Of a stretch of 64,000 nucleotides of DNA, positions 43,540 through 57,900 are shown piece after piece (the stretch's first letter is position 1; each line of letters starts with the position of its first letter). Where the stretch lies: positions 558,001 through 622,000 of the forward strand of contig JALIRH010000049.1 of NCBI GenBank assembly GCA_023055505.1. Direction: 5' to 3'. This DNA is from Callipepla californica brunnescens (taxonomy: Eukaryota; Chordata; Aves; Galliformes; Odontophoridae). Position numbers and translations under genes: made by a program. The notes under the pieces were generated by a model that was not told where the DNA came from, ran no database searches, and saw only the letters and a list, made by a program, of their open reading frames with translations.

Positions 43540-45910
43540 TTGCTGGAATAGAAACGCTGCCGGCTGATTACTGAAGACGCTATTCAGTGCACGTCTTTCA
43601 ACTGACTGGCTTCTTTCTTCAGCGGCAAAAGCAGCAGGAGCCGCGATTGATGCGATTCGAACATGATTCACGGTTTTCCGCGGTTCGAACATTAGCTCGC
43701 TGCCGGTTTGCTATGTTTGTTAAAGGGAGCTTTTGCAATGCTCAGATGACAATGTTTTTGGGGAACATATAGAAGCGGTGCAATCAAACAATGCAATTAT
43801 TAGAAGAAACAGCTTTCCGTAATAAACGTTTCTCTTTTGCTTCTTTATCTCTGAATACCATACTTTTGCAAAAGAGAATCGAAAGATACTTGTGTTCGAC
43901 AAGAAAAAGTTTTTCCATGTATTAACTAGAAGTACGAAAAAGAATAACAACGCTGGTCAGAGTAAAGAATGAAAACGTGCTCGTAGATGAATGAATGATG
44001 CAGAGATACGTTGCATTCAGTAGCAGAGCAGAATGAGAATCAAAACTTTCCCTCCCACTAACATTGGGATGCAGCATACATACACTTACAGCTCCTGAAA
44101 AGGAGTCACTTTCACGTGTAAACCGCGAATTGTTGGAGAAAAACCGCTACCGGCTGATTATTGAAAAGCCGCGATTCAGTGCACTGCTGCCGCCTGACTG
44201 GCGTCTTTCTTCAGCGGCAAAAGCAGCAGTAGCCGCGATTGATGATGATGCGATTCGAGCCTGAGACGCGGTTCTTCGCGGTTCGAACATTAACACGCTG
44301 CCGGTTTGCTTTGCTTGTTAAAAGTGGCTTTTGCAACGCTCCACTGACAGTGTTTTTGGGGAACACTTAGAAGAGGTGGAATCAAACATACATTTGGTAG
44401 AAGAAAAAGTTTAACGTACTTAACGCTACTATTTGACTTTTTAGCTCTGAATACCATACCGTTCCAAAAGAAAAAGGGAATGAATTGTTTGTTTGGCAAG
44501 AAAAACTTGTGTGACGATATTAACTAGAGGTAGGAATAGGATTAACAAGACTGCTCAGAGAAAAGAATGAAAACGTGCTCGTAGATGAATGAACGATGCA
44601 GACGTACGTTGCATTCAGTAGCAGAGCAGAATGAGAATTAAAACTTTCCCTCCCACTAACATTGGGATGCAACATACAGACACTTACAACTCCTGAAGAG
44701 GAGTCACTTTCACGTGTAAACCGCGATTTGTTGGAGAAGAACCGCTACCGGCTGATTACTGAAGCCGCGATTCCGTGCACTTTTACCGGCTGACAAGCGT
44801 CTTTCTTCAGCGGCAAAAGCAGCAGGAGCCTCGATTGATGCGAGTGAATGGGAATCCGCGGCTAAGCGCGATTCGAGCATCAAACTCTCGGCCGCTTTGC
44901 TCTGCTTCTTAAAGGGGGCTATTCCGATGCTCCGGTGACAAGGTTTTCTGGGGAACCCTTAGAAGCGGTGGAATTACACACGCCTTTGGGAGAGGAACCA
45001 GCTTTCCGTACTTAACGCCTCTCCATTGCTTCCATAGTTCTGAAAAACATCCCTTTTTGAGAGAGAATGAGAAAGATCCGCGGGTATTGTAAGAAAATTG
45101 AAGTGAATGTGTTAGATTGAGGAAGTAAAAAGGACAACAGCACTGGTCAGAGAAAAGAATGAAAACGTGCTCGCAGATGAATGAACGATGCAGACATACG
45201 TTGCATTCAGTAGCAGAGCAGAATGAGAATCAAAACTTTCCTTCCCATTAACACTGGGATCCAGCATACATTCACTTCCAACTCCTGAAACCGAGTCACT
45301 TCCACGTGTAAACCGCGAATTGTTGGAATAGGACCGCTACCGGCTGATTTTTGAAAAGCCGCGATTCAGTGCACTGCTGCTGTCTGGCTGGCGTCTTTCT
45401 TCAGCGGCAAAAGCAGCAGTAGCCGCGATTGATGCGATTCGAGCCTGAGACGCGGTTCTTCGCGGTTCGAACATTAACACGCTGCCGGTTTGCTTTGCTT
45501 GTTAAAAGTGGCTTTTGCAACGCTCCGCTGACAGTGTTTTTGGGGAACACTTAGAAGTGGTGAATCAAACATACATTTGGTAGAAGAAACAGCTTGACGT
45601 ACTTAACGCTACTATTGGACTTTTTAGCGCTGAATACCATACCGTTCCAAAAGAAAAAGGGAATGAATTGTTTGTTTGGCAAGAAAAACTTGTGTGACGA
45701 TATTAACTAGAGGTAGGAAAAGGAATAACAAGACTGGTCAGAGAAAGGAATGAAAACGTGCTCGTAGATGAATGAATGATGCAGACATACGTTGCATTCA
45801 GTAGTAGAGCAGAATGAGAATCAAAACTTTCCCTCTCACTGACACTGGGATCCAGCATCCATTCACTTACAACACCAGAATTGGAGTCACTTTCAGGTTT
45901 CAACCGCGAT
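43540..45910. repeat. Satellite: single 4-monomer unit (A-F-D'-E)
   Basis: This 2371-bp unit lies between the 5-mer and 6-mer zones. Its second monomer carries the F-type marker GATTGATGATGATGCGATT (near 44238) and its third has TGACAAGCGTC (D' type). Neither marker occurs in the 5-mers, but both occur in every 6-mer. It is the only unit of its kind in the window. Confidence 0.9.
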
Positions 45911-48900
45911 TTGTTGGAATAGAACCGCTACCGGCTGATTACTGAAGACGCAATTCAGTGCACGTCTTTCAACTGACTGGCTTCTTTCTTCAGCGGCAAA
46001 AGCAGCAGGAGCCGCGATTGATGCGATTCGAACATGATTCACGGTTTTCCGCGGTTCGAACATTAGCTCGCTACCGGTTTGCTATGTTTGTTAAAGGTAG
46101 CATTTGCAATGCTCAGAACACAGTGTTTTTGGGGAACACTTATAAGCGGTGGAATCACACATCCATTTGGTAGAGGAAACAGCTTTCCTTAATAAACGTT
46201 TCTCTTTTGCTTCTTTATCTCTGAATACCATACTTTTGCAAAAGAGAATCGAAAGATACTTGTGTTCGACAAGAAAAAGTTTTTCCATGTATTAACTAGA
46301 AGTACGAAAAAGAATAACAACACTGGTCAGAGTAAAGAATGAAAACGTGCTCGTAGATGAATGAATGATGCAGAGATACGTTGCATTCAGTAGCAGAGCA
46401 GAATGAGAATTAAAACTTTCCCTCCCACTAACATTGGGATGCAGCATACATACACATACAACTCCTGAAAACGGGTCACTTTCACGTGTAAACCGCGATT
46501 TGTTGGAGAAGAACCGCTACCGGCTGATTACTGAAGCCGCGATTCAGTGCACTTTTACAGGCTGACTATCGTCTTTCTTCAGCGGCAAAAGCAGCAGGAG
46601 CCGCGACTGGTGCGATTGAATCGGAATCCGCGGCTAAGCGCGGTTCGAGCATCAAACTCTCGGCCGCTTTTTCTCTGCTTCTTAAAGGGGGCTATTCCGA
46701 TGCTCCGGTGACAAGGTTTTCTGGGGAACCCTTAGAAGCGGTGGAATCACACACGCCTTTGGGAGCGGAATTATCTTTCCGTACTTAACGTCTCTCCATT
46801 GCTTTCATAGTTCTGAAAAACATCCCTTTTTGAGAGAGAATGAGAAAGATCCGCCGTTATAGTAAGAAAATTGAAATGAATGTGTTAGATTAAGGAAGTA
46901 AAAAGGATAACAGCACTGGTCAGAGAAAAGAATGAAAACGTGCTCGCAGATGAATGAACGATGCAGACGTACGTTGCATACAGTAACAGAGCAGAAAAAG
47001 AATTAAAACTTTCACTCCTATTAAAACTGGGATCCAGCACACATTCTCTTCCAACTCCTGAAACCGAGTCACTTTCACGTGTAAACCGCGAATTGTTGGA
47101 GAAAAACCGCAACCGGCTGATTATTGAAAAGCCGCGATTCAGTGCACTGCTGCCGCCTGACTGGCGTCTTTCTTCAGCGGCAAAAGCAGCAGTAGCCGCG
47201 ATTGATGCGATTCGAGCGGAATCCGAGGTTCTGAGCGGTTCGAATATTAACACTCTGCCGGTTTGCTCTGCTTGTTAAAGAAGGCTTTTGCAACGCTCCG
47301 ATGATAGTGTTTTGGGAACACTTAGAAGATGTGGAATCAAACATACATTTGGTAGAAGAAAAAGTTTAACGTACTTAGCGCTACTATTTGACTTTTTAGC
47401 TCTGAATACCATACCGTTCCAAAAGAAAAAGGGAATGAATTGTTTGTTTGGCAAGAAAAACTTGTGTGACGATATTAAAAAGAGGTACTGAAAAGGAATA
47501 ACAAGACTGGTCAGAGAAAGGAATGAAAACGTGCTCGTAGATGAATGAACGATGCAGACGTACGTTGCATTCAGTAGCAGAGCAGAATGAGAATTAAAAC
47601 TTTCCCTCCCACTAACATTGGGATGCAGCATACATACACTTACAACTCCTGAAACCGAGTCACTTTCACGTGTAAACCGCGAATTGTTGGAGAAAAACCG
47701 CTACCGGCTGATTATTGAAAAGCCGCGATTCAGTGCACTTTTACCGGCTGACTGGCGTCTTTCTTCAGCGGCAAAAGCAGCAGGAGCCGCGATTGATGAT
47801 GATGCGATTCGAGCCTGAGACGCGGTTCTTCGCGGTTCGAACATTAACACGCTGCCGGTTTGCTATGTTTGTTAAAAGTGGCTTTTGCAACGCTCCACTG
47901 ACAGTGTTTTTGGGGAACACTTTGAAGAGGTGGAATCAAACATACATTTGGTAGAAGAAAAAGTTTAACGTACTTAACGCTACTATTTGACTTTTTAGCT
48001 CTGAATACCATACCGTTCCAAAAGAAAAAGGGAATGAATTGTTTGGCAAGAAAAACTTGTGTGACGATATTAACAAGAGGTAGGAAAAGGATTAACAAGA
48101 CTGCTCAGAGAAAAGAATGAAAACGTGCTCGTAGATGAATGAACGATGCAGACGTACGTTGCATTCAGTAGTAGAGCAGAATGAGAATTAAAACTTTCCC
48201 TCCCACTAACATTGGGATGCAACATACATACACTTACAACTCCTGAAGAGGAGTCAGTTTCACGTGTAAACCGCGATTTGTTGTAGAAGAACCGCTACCG
48301 GCTGATTACTGAAGCCGTGATTCAGTGCACTTTTACCGGCTGACAAGCGTCTTTCTTCAGCGGCAAAAGCAGCAGGAGCCTGATTGATGCTAGTGAATGG
48401 GAATCCGCGGCTAAGCGCGATTCGAGCATCAAACTCCCGGCCGCTTTGCTCTGCTTCTTAAAGGGGGCTATTCCGATGCTCCGGTGACAAGGTTTTCTGG
48501 GGAACCCTTAGAAGCGGTGGAATCACACACGCCTTTGGGAGAGGAACCAGCTTTCCGTACTTAACGCCTCTCCATTGCTTCCATAGTTCTGAAAAACATC
48601 CCTTTTTGAGAGAGAATGAGAAAGATCCGCGGGTATTGTAAGAAAATTGAAGTGAATGTGTTAGATTGAGGAAGTAAAAAGGACAACAGCACTGGTCAGA
48701 GAAAAGAAGGAAAACGTGCTCGCAGATGAATGAACGATGCAGACATACGTTGCATTCAGTAGCAGAGCAGAATGAGAATCAAAACTTTCCTTCCCATTAA
48801 CACTGGGATCCAGCATACATTCACTTCCAACACCTGAAACCGAGTCACTTCCACGTGTAAACCACGAATTGTTGGAATAGGACCGCTACCGGCTGATTTT

Positions 48901-51900
48901 TGAAAAGCCGCGATTCAGTGCACTGCTGCTGTCTGGCTGGCGTCTTTCTTCAGCGGCAAAAGCAGCAGTAGCCGCGATTGATGAGATTCGAGCCTGAGAC
49001 GCGGTTCTTCGCGGTTTGAATATTAACACTCTGCCGGTTGCTTTGCTTGTTAAAAGTGGCTTTTGCAACGCTCCGCTGACAGTGTTTTTGGGGAACACTT
49101 AGAAGTGGTGAATCAAACATACATTTGGTAGAAGAAACAGCTTGACGTACTTAACGCTACTATTGGACTTTTTAGCGCTGAATACCATACCGTTCCAAAA
49201 GAAAAAGGGAATGAATTGTTTGTTTGGCAAGAAAAACTTGTGTGACGATATTAACTAGAGGTAGGAAAAGGAATAACAAGACTGCTCAGAGAAAGGAATG
49301 AAAACGTGCTCGTAGATGAATGAATGATGCAGACATACGTTGCATTCAGTAGTAGAGCAGAATGAGAATCAAAACTTTCCCTCTCACTAACACTGGGATC
49401 CAGCATCCATTCACTTACAACACCAGAATTGGAGTCGCTTTCAGGTTTCAACCGCGATTTGTTGGAATAGAAACGCTACCGGCTGATTACTGAAGACGCT
49501 ATTCAGTGCACGTCTTTCAACTGACTGGCTTCTTTCTTCAGCGGCAAGAGCAGCAGGAGCCGCGATTGATGCGATTCGAACATGATTCACGGTTTTCCGC
49601 GGTTCGAACATTAGCTCGCTGCCGGTTTGCTATGTTTGTTAAAGGGAGCATTTGCAATGCTCAGATGACAGTGTTTTTGGGGAACATATAGAAGCGGTGC
49701 AATCACACAATGCAATTAGTAGAAGAAACAGCTTTCCGTAATAAACTTTTCTCTTTTGCTTCTTTATCTCTGAATACCATACTTTTGCAAAAGAGAATCG
49801 AAAGATACTTGTGTTCGACAAGAAAAAGTTTTTCCATGTATTAACTAGAAGTACGAAAAAGAATAACAACACTGGTCAGAGTAAAGAATGAAAACGTGCT
49901 CGTAGATGAATGAATGATGCAGAGATACGTTGCATTCAGTAGCAGAGCAGAATGAGAATTAAAACTTTCCCTCCCACTAACATTGGGATGCAGCATACAT
50001 ACACATACAACTCCTGAAAACGGGTCACTTTCACGTGTAAACCGCGATTTGTTGGAGAAGAACCGCTACCGGCTGATTACTGAAGCCGCGATTCAGTGCA
50101 CTTTTACAGGCTGACTATCGTCTTTCTTCAGCGGCAAAAGCAGCAGGAGCCGCGACTGGTGCGATTGAATCGGAATCCGCGGCTAAGCGCGGTTCGAGCA
50201 TCAAACTCTCGGCCGCTTTTTCTCTGCTTCTTAAAGGGGGCTATTCCGATGCTCCGGTGACAAGGTTTTCTGGGGAACCCTTAGAAGCGGTGGAATCACA
50301 CACGCCTTTGGGAGCGGAATTATCTTTCCGTACTTAACGTCTCTCCATTGCTTTCATAGTTCTGAAAAACATCCCTTTTTGAGAGAGAATGAGAAAGATC
50401 CGCCGTTATAGTAAGAAAATTGAAATGAATGTGTTAGATTAAGGAAGTAAAAAGGATAACAGCACTGGTCAGAGAAAAGAATGAAAACGTGCTCGCAGAT
50501 GAATGAACGATGCAGACGTACGTTGCATACAGTAACAGAGCAGAAAAAGAATTAAAACTTTCACTCCTATTAAAACTGGGATCCAGCACACATTCTCTTC
50601 CAACTCCTGAAACCGAGTCACTTTCACGTGTAAACCGCGAATTGTTGGAGAAAAACCGCTACCGGCTGATTATTGAAAAGCCGCGATTCAGTGCACTGCT
50701 GCCGCCTGACTGGCGTCTTTCTTCAGCGGCAAAAGCAGCAGTAGCCGCGATAGATGAGATTCGAGCGGAATCCGAGGTTCTGAGCGGTTCGAATATTAAC
50801 ACTCTGCCGGTTTGCTCTGCTTGTTAAAGAAGGCTTTTGCAACGCTCCGATGATAGTGTTTTGGGAACACTTAGAAGATGTGGAATCAAACATACATTTG
50901 GTAGAAGAAAAAGTTTAACGTACTTAGCGCTACTATTTGACTTTTTAGCTCTGAATACCATACCGTTCCAAAAGAAAAAGGGAATGAATTGTTTGTTTGG
51001 CAAGAAAAACTTGTGTGACGATATTAAAAAGAGGTACTGAAAAGGAATAACAAGACTGGTCAGAGAAAGGAATGAAAACGTGCTCGTAGATGAATGAACG
51101 ATGCAGACGTACGTTGCATTCAGTAGCAGAGCAGAATGAGAATTAAAACTTTCCCTCCCACTAACATTGGGATGCAGCATACATACACTTACAACTCCTG
51201 AAACCGAGTCACTTTCACGTGTAAACCGCGAATTGTTGGAGAAAAACCGCTACCGGCTGATTATTGAAAAGCCGCGATTCAGTGCACTTTTACCGGCTGA
51301 CTGGCGTCTTTCTTCAGCGGCAAAAGCAGCAGGAGCCGCGATTGATGATGATGCGATTCGAGCCTGAGACGCGGTTCTTCGCGGTTCGAACATTAACACG
51401 CTGCCGGTTTGCTATGTTTGTTAAAAGTGGCTTTTGCAACGCTCCACTGACAGTGTTTTTGGGGAACACTTCGAAGAGGTGGAATCAAACATACATTTGG
51501 TAGAAGAAAAAGTTTAACGTACTTAACGCTACTATTTGACTTTTTAGCTCTGAATACCATACCGTTCCAAAAGAAAAAGGGAATGAATTGTTTGGCAAGA
51601 AAAACTTGTGTGACGATATTAACAAGAGGTAGGAAAAGGATTAACAAGACTGCTCAGAGAAAAGAATGAAAACGTGCTCGTAGATGAATGAACGATGCAG
51701 ACGTACGTTGCATTCAGTAGTAGAGCAGAATGAGAATTAAAACTTTCCCTCCCACTAACATTGGGATGCAACATACATACACTTACAACTCCTGAAGAGG
51801 AGTCAGTTTCACGTGTAAACCGCGATTTGTTGTAGAAGAACCGCTACCGGCTGATTACTGAAGCCGTGATTCAGTGCACTTTTACCGGCTGACAAGCGTC

Positions 51901-54900
51901 TTTCTTCAGCGGCAAAAGCAGCAGGAGCCTGATTGATGCTAGTGAATGGGAATCCGCGGCTAAGCGCGATTTGAGCATCAAACTCTCGGCCGCTTTGCTC
52001 TGCTTCTTAAAGGGGGCTATTCCGATGCTCCGGTGACAAGGTTTTCTGGGGAACCCTTAGAAGCGGTGGAATCACACACGCCTTTGGGAGAGGAACCAGC
52101 TTTCCGTACTTAACGCCTCTCCATTGCTTCCATAGTTCTGAAAAACATCCCTTTTTGAGAGAGAATGAGAAAGATCCGCGGGTATTGTAAGAAAATTGAA
52201 GTGAATGTGTTAGATTAAGGAAGTAAAAAGGACAACAGCACTGGTCAGAGAAAAGAAGGAAAACGTGCTCGCAGATGAATGAACGATGCAGACATACGTT
52301 GCATTCAGTAGCAGAGCAGAATGAGAATCAAAACTTTCCTTCCCATTAACACTGGGATCCAGCATACATTCACTTCCAACACCTGATACCGAGTCACTTC
52401 CACGTGTAAACCACGAATTGTTGGAATAGGACCGCTACCGGCTGATTTTTGAAAAGCCGCGATTCAGTGCACTGCTGCTGTCTGGCTGGCGTCTTTCTTC
52501 AGCGGCAAAAGCAGCAGTAGCCGCGATTGATGAGATTCGAGCCTGAGACGCGGTTCTTCGCGGTTTGAATATTAACACTCTGCCGGTTGCTTTGCTTGTT
52601 AAAAGTGGCTTTTGCAACGCTCCGCTGACAGTGTTTTTGGGGAACACTTAGAAGTGGTGAATCAAACATACATTTGGTAGAAGAAACAGCTTGACGTACT
52701 TAACGCTACTATTGGACTTTTTAGCGCTGAATACCATACCGTTCCAAAAGAAAAAGGGAATGAATTGTTTGTTTGGCAAGAAAAACTTGTGTGACGATAT
52801 TAACTAGAGGTAGGAAAAGGAATAACAAGACTGCTCAGAGAAAGGAATGAAAACGTGCTCGTAGATGAATGAATGATGCAGACATACGTTGCATTCAGTA
52901 GTAGAGCAGAATGAGAATCAAAACTTTCCCTCTCACTGACACTGGGATCCAGCATCCATTCACTTACAACACCAGAATTGGAGTCACTTTCAGGTTGAAA
53001 CCGCGATTTGTTGGAATAGAACCGCTACCGGCTGATTACTGAAGACGCAATTCAGTGCACGTCTTTCAACTGACTGGCTTCTTTCTTCAGCGGCAAAAGC
53101 AGCAGGAGCCGCGATTGATGCGATTCGAACATGATTCACGGTTTTCCGCGGTTCGAACATTAGCTCGCTACCGGTTGTCTATGTTTGTTAAAGGTAGCAT
53201 TTGCAATGCTCAGAACACAGTGTTTTTGGGGAACACTTATAAGCGGTGGAATCACACATCCATTTGGTAGAGGAAACAGCTTTCCTTAATAAACGTTTCT
53301 CTTTTGCTTCTTTATCTCTGAATACCATACTTTTGCAAAAGAGAATCGAAAGATACTTGTGTTCGACAAGAAAAAGTTTTTCCATGTATTAACTAGAAGT
53401 ACGAAAAAGAATAACAAGACTGGTCAGAGTAAAGAATGAAAACGTGCTCGTAGATGAATGAATGATGCAGAGATACGTTGCATTCAGTAGCAGAGCAGAA
53501 TGAGAATTAAAACTTTCCCTCCCACTAACATTGGGATGCAGCATACATACACATACAACTCCTGAAAACGGGTCACTTTCACGTGTAAACCGCGATTTGT
53601 TGGAGAAGAACCGCTACCGGCTGATTACTGAAGCCGCGATTCAGTGCACTTTTACAGGCTGACTATCGTCTTTCTTCAGCGGCAAAAGCAGCAGGAGCCG
53701 CGACTGGTGCGATTGAATCGGAATCCGCGGCTAAGCGCGGTTCGAGCATCAAACTCTCGGCCGCTTTTTCTCTGCTTCTTAAAGGGGGCTATTCCGATGC
53801 TCCGGTGACAAGGTTTTCTGGGGAACCCTTAGAAGCGGTGGAATCACACACGCCTTTGGGAGCGGAATTATCTTTCCGTACTTAACGTCTCTCCATTGCT
53901 TTCATAGTTCTGAAAAACATCCCTTTTTGAGAGAGAATGAGAAAGATCCGCCGTTATAGTAAGAAAATTGAAATGAATGTGTTAGATTAAGGAAGTAAAA
54001 AGGATAACAGCACTGGTCAGAGAAAAGAATGAAAACGTGCTCGCAGATGAATGAACGATGCAGACGTACGTTGCATACAGTAACAGAGCAGAAAAAGAAT
54101 TAAAACTTTCACTCCTATTAAAACTGGGATCCAGCACACATTCTCTTCCAACTCCTGAAACCGAGTCACTTTCACGTGTAAACCGCGAATTGTTGGAGAA
54201 AAACCGCAACCGGCTGATTATTGAAAAGCCGCGATTCAGTGCACTGCTGCCGCCTGACTGGCGTCTTTCTTCAGCGGCAAAAGCAGCAGTAGCCGCGATT
54301 GATGCGATTCGAGCGGAATCCGAGGTTCTGAGCGGTTCGAATATTAACACTCTGCCGGTTTGCTCTGCTTGTTAAAGAAGGCTTTTGCAACGCTCCGATG
54401 ATAGTGTTTTGGGAACACTTAGAAGATGTGGAATCAAACATACATTTGGTAGAAGAAAAAGTTTAACGTACTTAGCGCTACTATTTGACTTTTTAGCTCT
54501 GAATACCATACCGTTCCAAAAGAAAAAGGGAATGAATTGTTTGTTTGGCAAGAAAAACTTGTGTGACGATATTAAAAAGAGGTACTGAAAAGGAATAACA
54601 AGACTGGTCAGAGAAAGGAATGAAAACGTGCTCGTAGATGAATGAACGATGCAGACGTACGTTGCATTCAGTAGCAGAGCAGAATGAGAATTAAAACTTT
54701 CCCTCCCACTAACATTGGGATGCAGCATACATACACTTACAACTCCTGAAACCGAGTCACTTTCACGTGTAAACCGCGAATTGTTGGAGAAAAACCGCTA
54801 CCGGCTGATTATTGAAAAGCCGCGATTCAGTGCACTTTTACCGGCTGACTGGCGTCTTTCTTCAGCGGCAAAAGCAGCAGGAGCCGCGATTGATGATGAT

Positions 54901-57900
54901 GCGATTCGAGCCTGAGACGCGGTTCTTCGCGGTTCGAACATTAACACGCTGCCGGTTTGCTATGTTTGTTAAAAGTGGCTTTTGCAACGCTCCACTGACA
55001 GTGTTTTTGGGGAACACTTCGAAGAGGTGGAATCAAACATACATTTGGTAGAAGAAAAAGTTTAACGTACTTAACGCTACTATTTGACTTTTTAGCTCTG
55101 AATACCATACCGTTCCAAAAGAAAAAGGGAATGAATTGTTTGGCAAGAAAAACTTGTGTGACGATATTAAAAAGAGGTACTGAAAAGGAATAACAAGACT
55201 GGTCAGAGAAAGGAATGAAAACGTGCTCGTAGATGAATGAACGATGCAGACGTACGTTGCATTCAGTAGTAGAGCAGAATGAGAATTAAAACTTTCCCTC
55301 CCACTAACATTGGGATGCAACATACATACACTTACAACTCCTGAAGAGGAGTCAGTTTCACGTGTAAACCGCGATTTGTTGTAGAAGAACCGCTACCGGC
55401 TGATTACTGAAGCCGTGATTCAGTGCACTTTTACCGGCTGACAAGCGTCTTTCTTCAGCGGCAAAAGCAGCAGGAGCCTGATTGATGCTAGTGAATGGGA
55501 ATCCGCGGCTAAGCGCGATTCGAGCATCAAACTCCCGGCCGCTTTGCTCTGCTTCTTAAAGGGGGCTATTCCGATGCTCCGGTGACAAGGTTTTCTGGGG
55601 AACCCTTAGAAGCGGTGGAATCACACACGCCTTTGGGAGAGGAACCAGCTTTCCGTACTTAACGCCTCTCCATTGCTTCCATAGTTCTGAAAAACATCCC
55701 TTTTTGAGAGAGAATGAGAAAGATCCGCGGGTATTGTAAGAAAATTGAAGTGAATGTGTTAGATTGAGGAAGTAAAAAGGACAACAGCACTGGTCAGAGA
55801 AAAGAAGGAAAACGTGCTCGCAGATGAATGAACGATGCAGACATACGTTGCATTCAGTAGCAGAGCAGAATGAGAATCAAAACTTTCCTTCCCATTAACA
55901 CTGGGATCCAGCATACATTCACTTCCAACACCTGAAACCGAGTCACTTCCACGTGTAAACCACGAATTGTTGGAATAGGACCGCTACCGGCTGATTTTTG
56001 AAAAGCCGCGATTCAGTGCACTGCTGCTGTCTGGCTGGCGTCTTTCTTCAGCGGCAAAAGCAGCAGTAGCCGCGATTGATGAGATTCGAGCCTGAGACGC
56101 GGTTCTTCGCGGTTTGAATATTAACACTCTGCCGGTTGCTTTGCTTGTTAAAAGTGGCTTTTGCAACGCTCCGCTGACAGTGTTTTTGGGGAACACTTAG
56201 AAGTGGTGAATCAAACATACATTTGGTAGAAGAAACAGCTTGACGTACTTAACGCTACTATTGGACTTTTTAGCGCTGAATACCATACCGTTCCAAAAGA
56301 AAAAGGGAATGAATTGTTTGTTTGGCAAGAAAAACTTGTGTGACGATATTAACTAGAGGTAGGAAAAGGAATAACAAGACTGGTCAGAGAAAGGAATGAA
56401 AACGTGCTCGTAGATGAATGAATGATGCAGACATACGTTGCATTCAGTAGTAGAGCAGAATGAGAATCAAAACTTTCCCTCTCACTAACACTGGGATCCA
56501 GCATCCATTCACTTACAACACCAGAATTGGAGTCGCTTTCAGGTTTAAACCGCGATTTGTTGGAATAGAAACGCTGCCGGCTGATTACTGAAGACGCTAT
56601 TCAGTGCACGTCTTTCAACTGACTGGCTTCTTTCTTCAGCGGCAAGAGCAGCAGGAGCCGCGATTGATGCGATTCGAACATGATTCACGGTTTTCCGCGG
56701 TTCGAACATTAGCTCGCTGCCGGTTTGCTATGTTTGTTAAAGGGAGCATTTGCAATGCTCAGATGACAGTGTTTTTGGGGAACATATAGAAGCGGTGCAA
56801 TCACACAATGCAATTAGTAGAAGAAACAGCTTTCCGTAATAAACTTTTCTCTTTTGCTTCTTTATCTCTGAATACCATACTTTTGCAAAAGAGAATCGAA
56901 AGATACTTGTGTTCGACAAGAAAAAGTTTTTCCATGTATTAACTAGAAGTACGAAAAAGAATAACAACACTGGTCAGAGTAAAGAATGAAAACGTGCTCG
57001 TAGATGAATGAATGATGCAGAGATACGTTGCATTCAGTAGCAGAGCAGAATGAGAATTAAAACTTTCCCTCCCACTAACATTGGGATGCAGCATACATAC
57101 ACATACAACTCCTGAAAACGGGTCACTTTCACGTGTAAACCGCGATTTGTTGGAGAAGAACCGCTACCGGCTGATTACTGAAGCCGCGATTCAGTGCACT
57201 TTTACAGGCTGACTATCGTCTTTCTTCAGCGGCAAAAGCAGCAGGAGCCGCGACTGGTGCGATTGAATCGGAATCCGCGGCTAAGCGCGGTTCGAGCATC
57301 AAACTCTCGGCCGCTTTTTCTCTGCTTCTTAAAGGGGGCTATTCCGATGCTCCGGTGACAAGGTTTTCTGGGGAACCCTTAGAAGCGGTGGAATCACACA
57401 CGCCTTTGGGAGCGGAATTATCTTTCCGTACTTAACGTCTCTCCATTGCTTTCATAGTTCTGAAAAACATCCCTTTTTGAGAGAGAATGAGAAAGATCCG
57501 CCGGTATAGTAAGAAAATTGAAATGAATGTGTTAGATTAAGGAAGTAAAAAGGATAACAGCACTGGTCAGAGAAAAGAATGAAAACGTGCTCGCAGATGA
57601 ATGAACGATGCAGACGTACGTTGCATACAGTAACAGAGCAGAAAAAGAATTAAAACTTTCACTCCTATTAAAACTGGGATCCAGCACACATTCTCTTCCT
57701 ACTCCTGAAACCGAGTCACTTTCACGTGTAAACCGCGAATTGTTGGAGAAAAACCGCTACCGGCTGATTATTGAAAAGCCGCGATTCAGTGCACTGCTGC
57801 CGCCTGACTGGCGTCTTTCTTCAGCGGCAAAAGCAGCAGTAGCCGCGATTGATGCGATTCGAGCGGAATCCGAGGTTCTGAGCGGTTCGAATATTAACAC

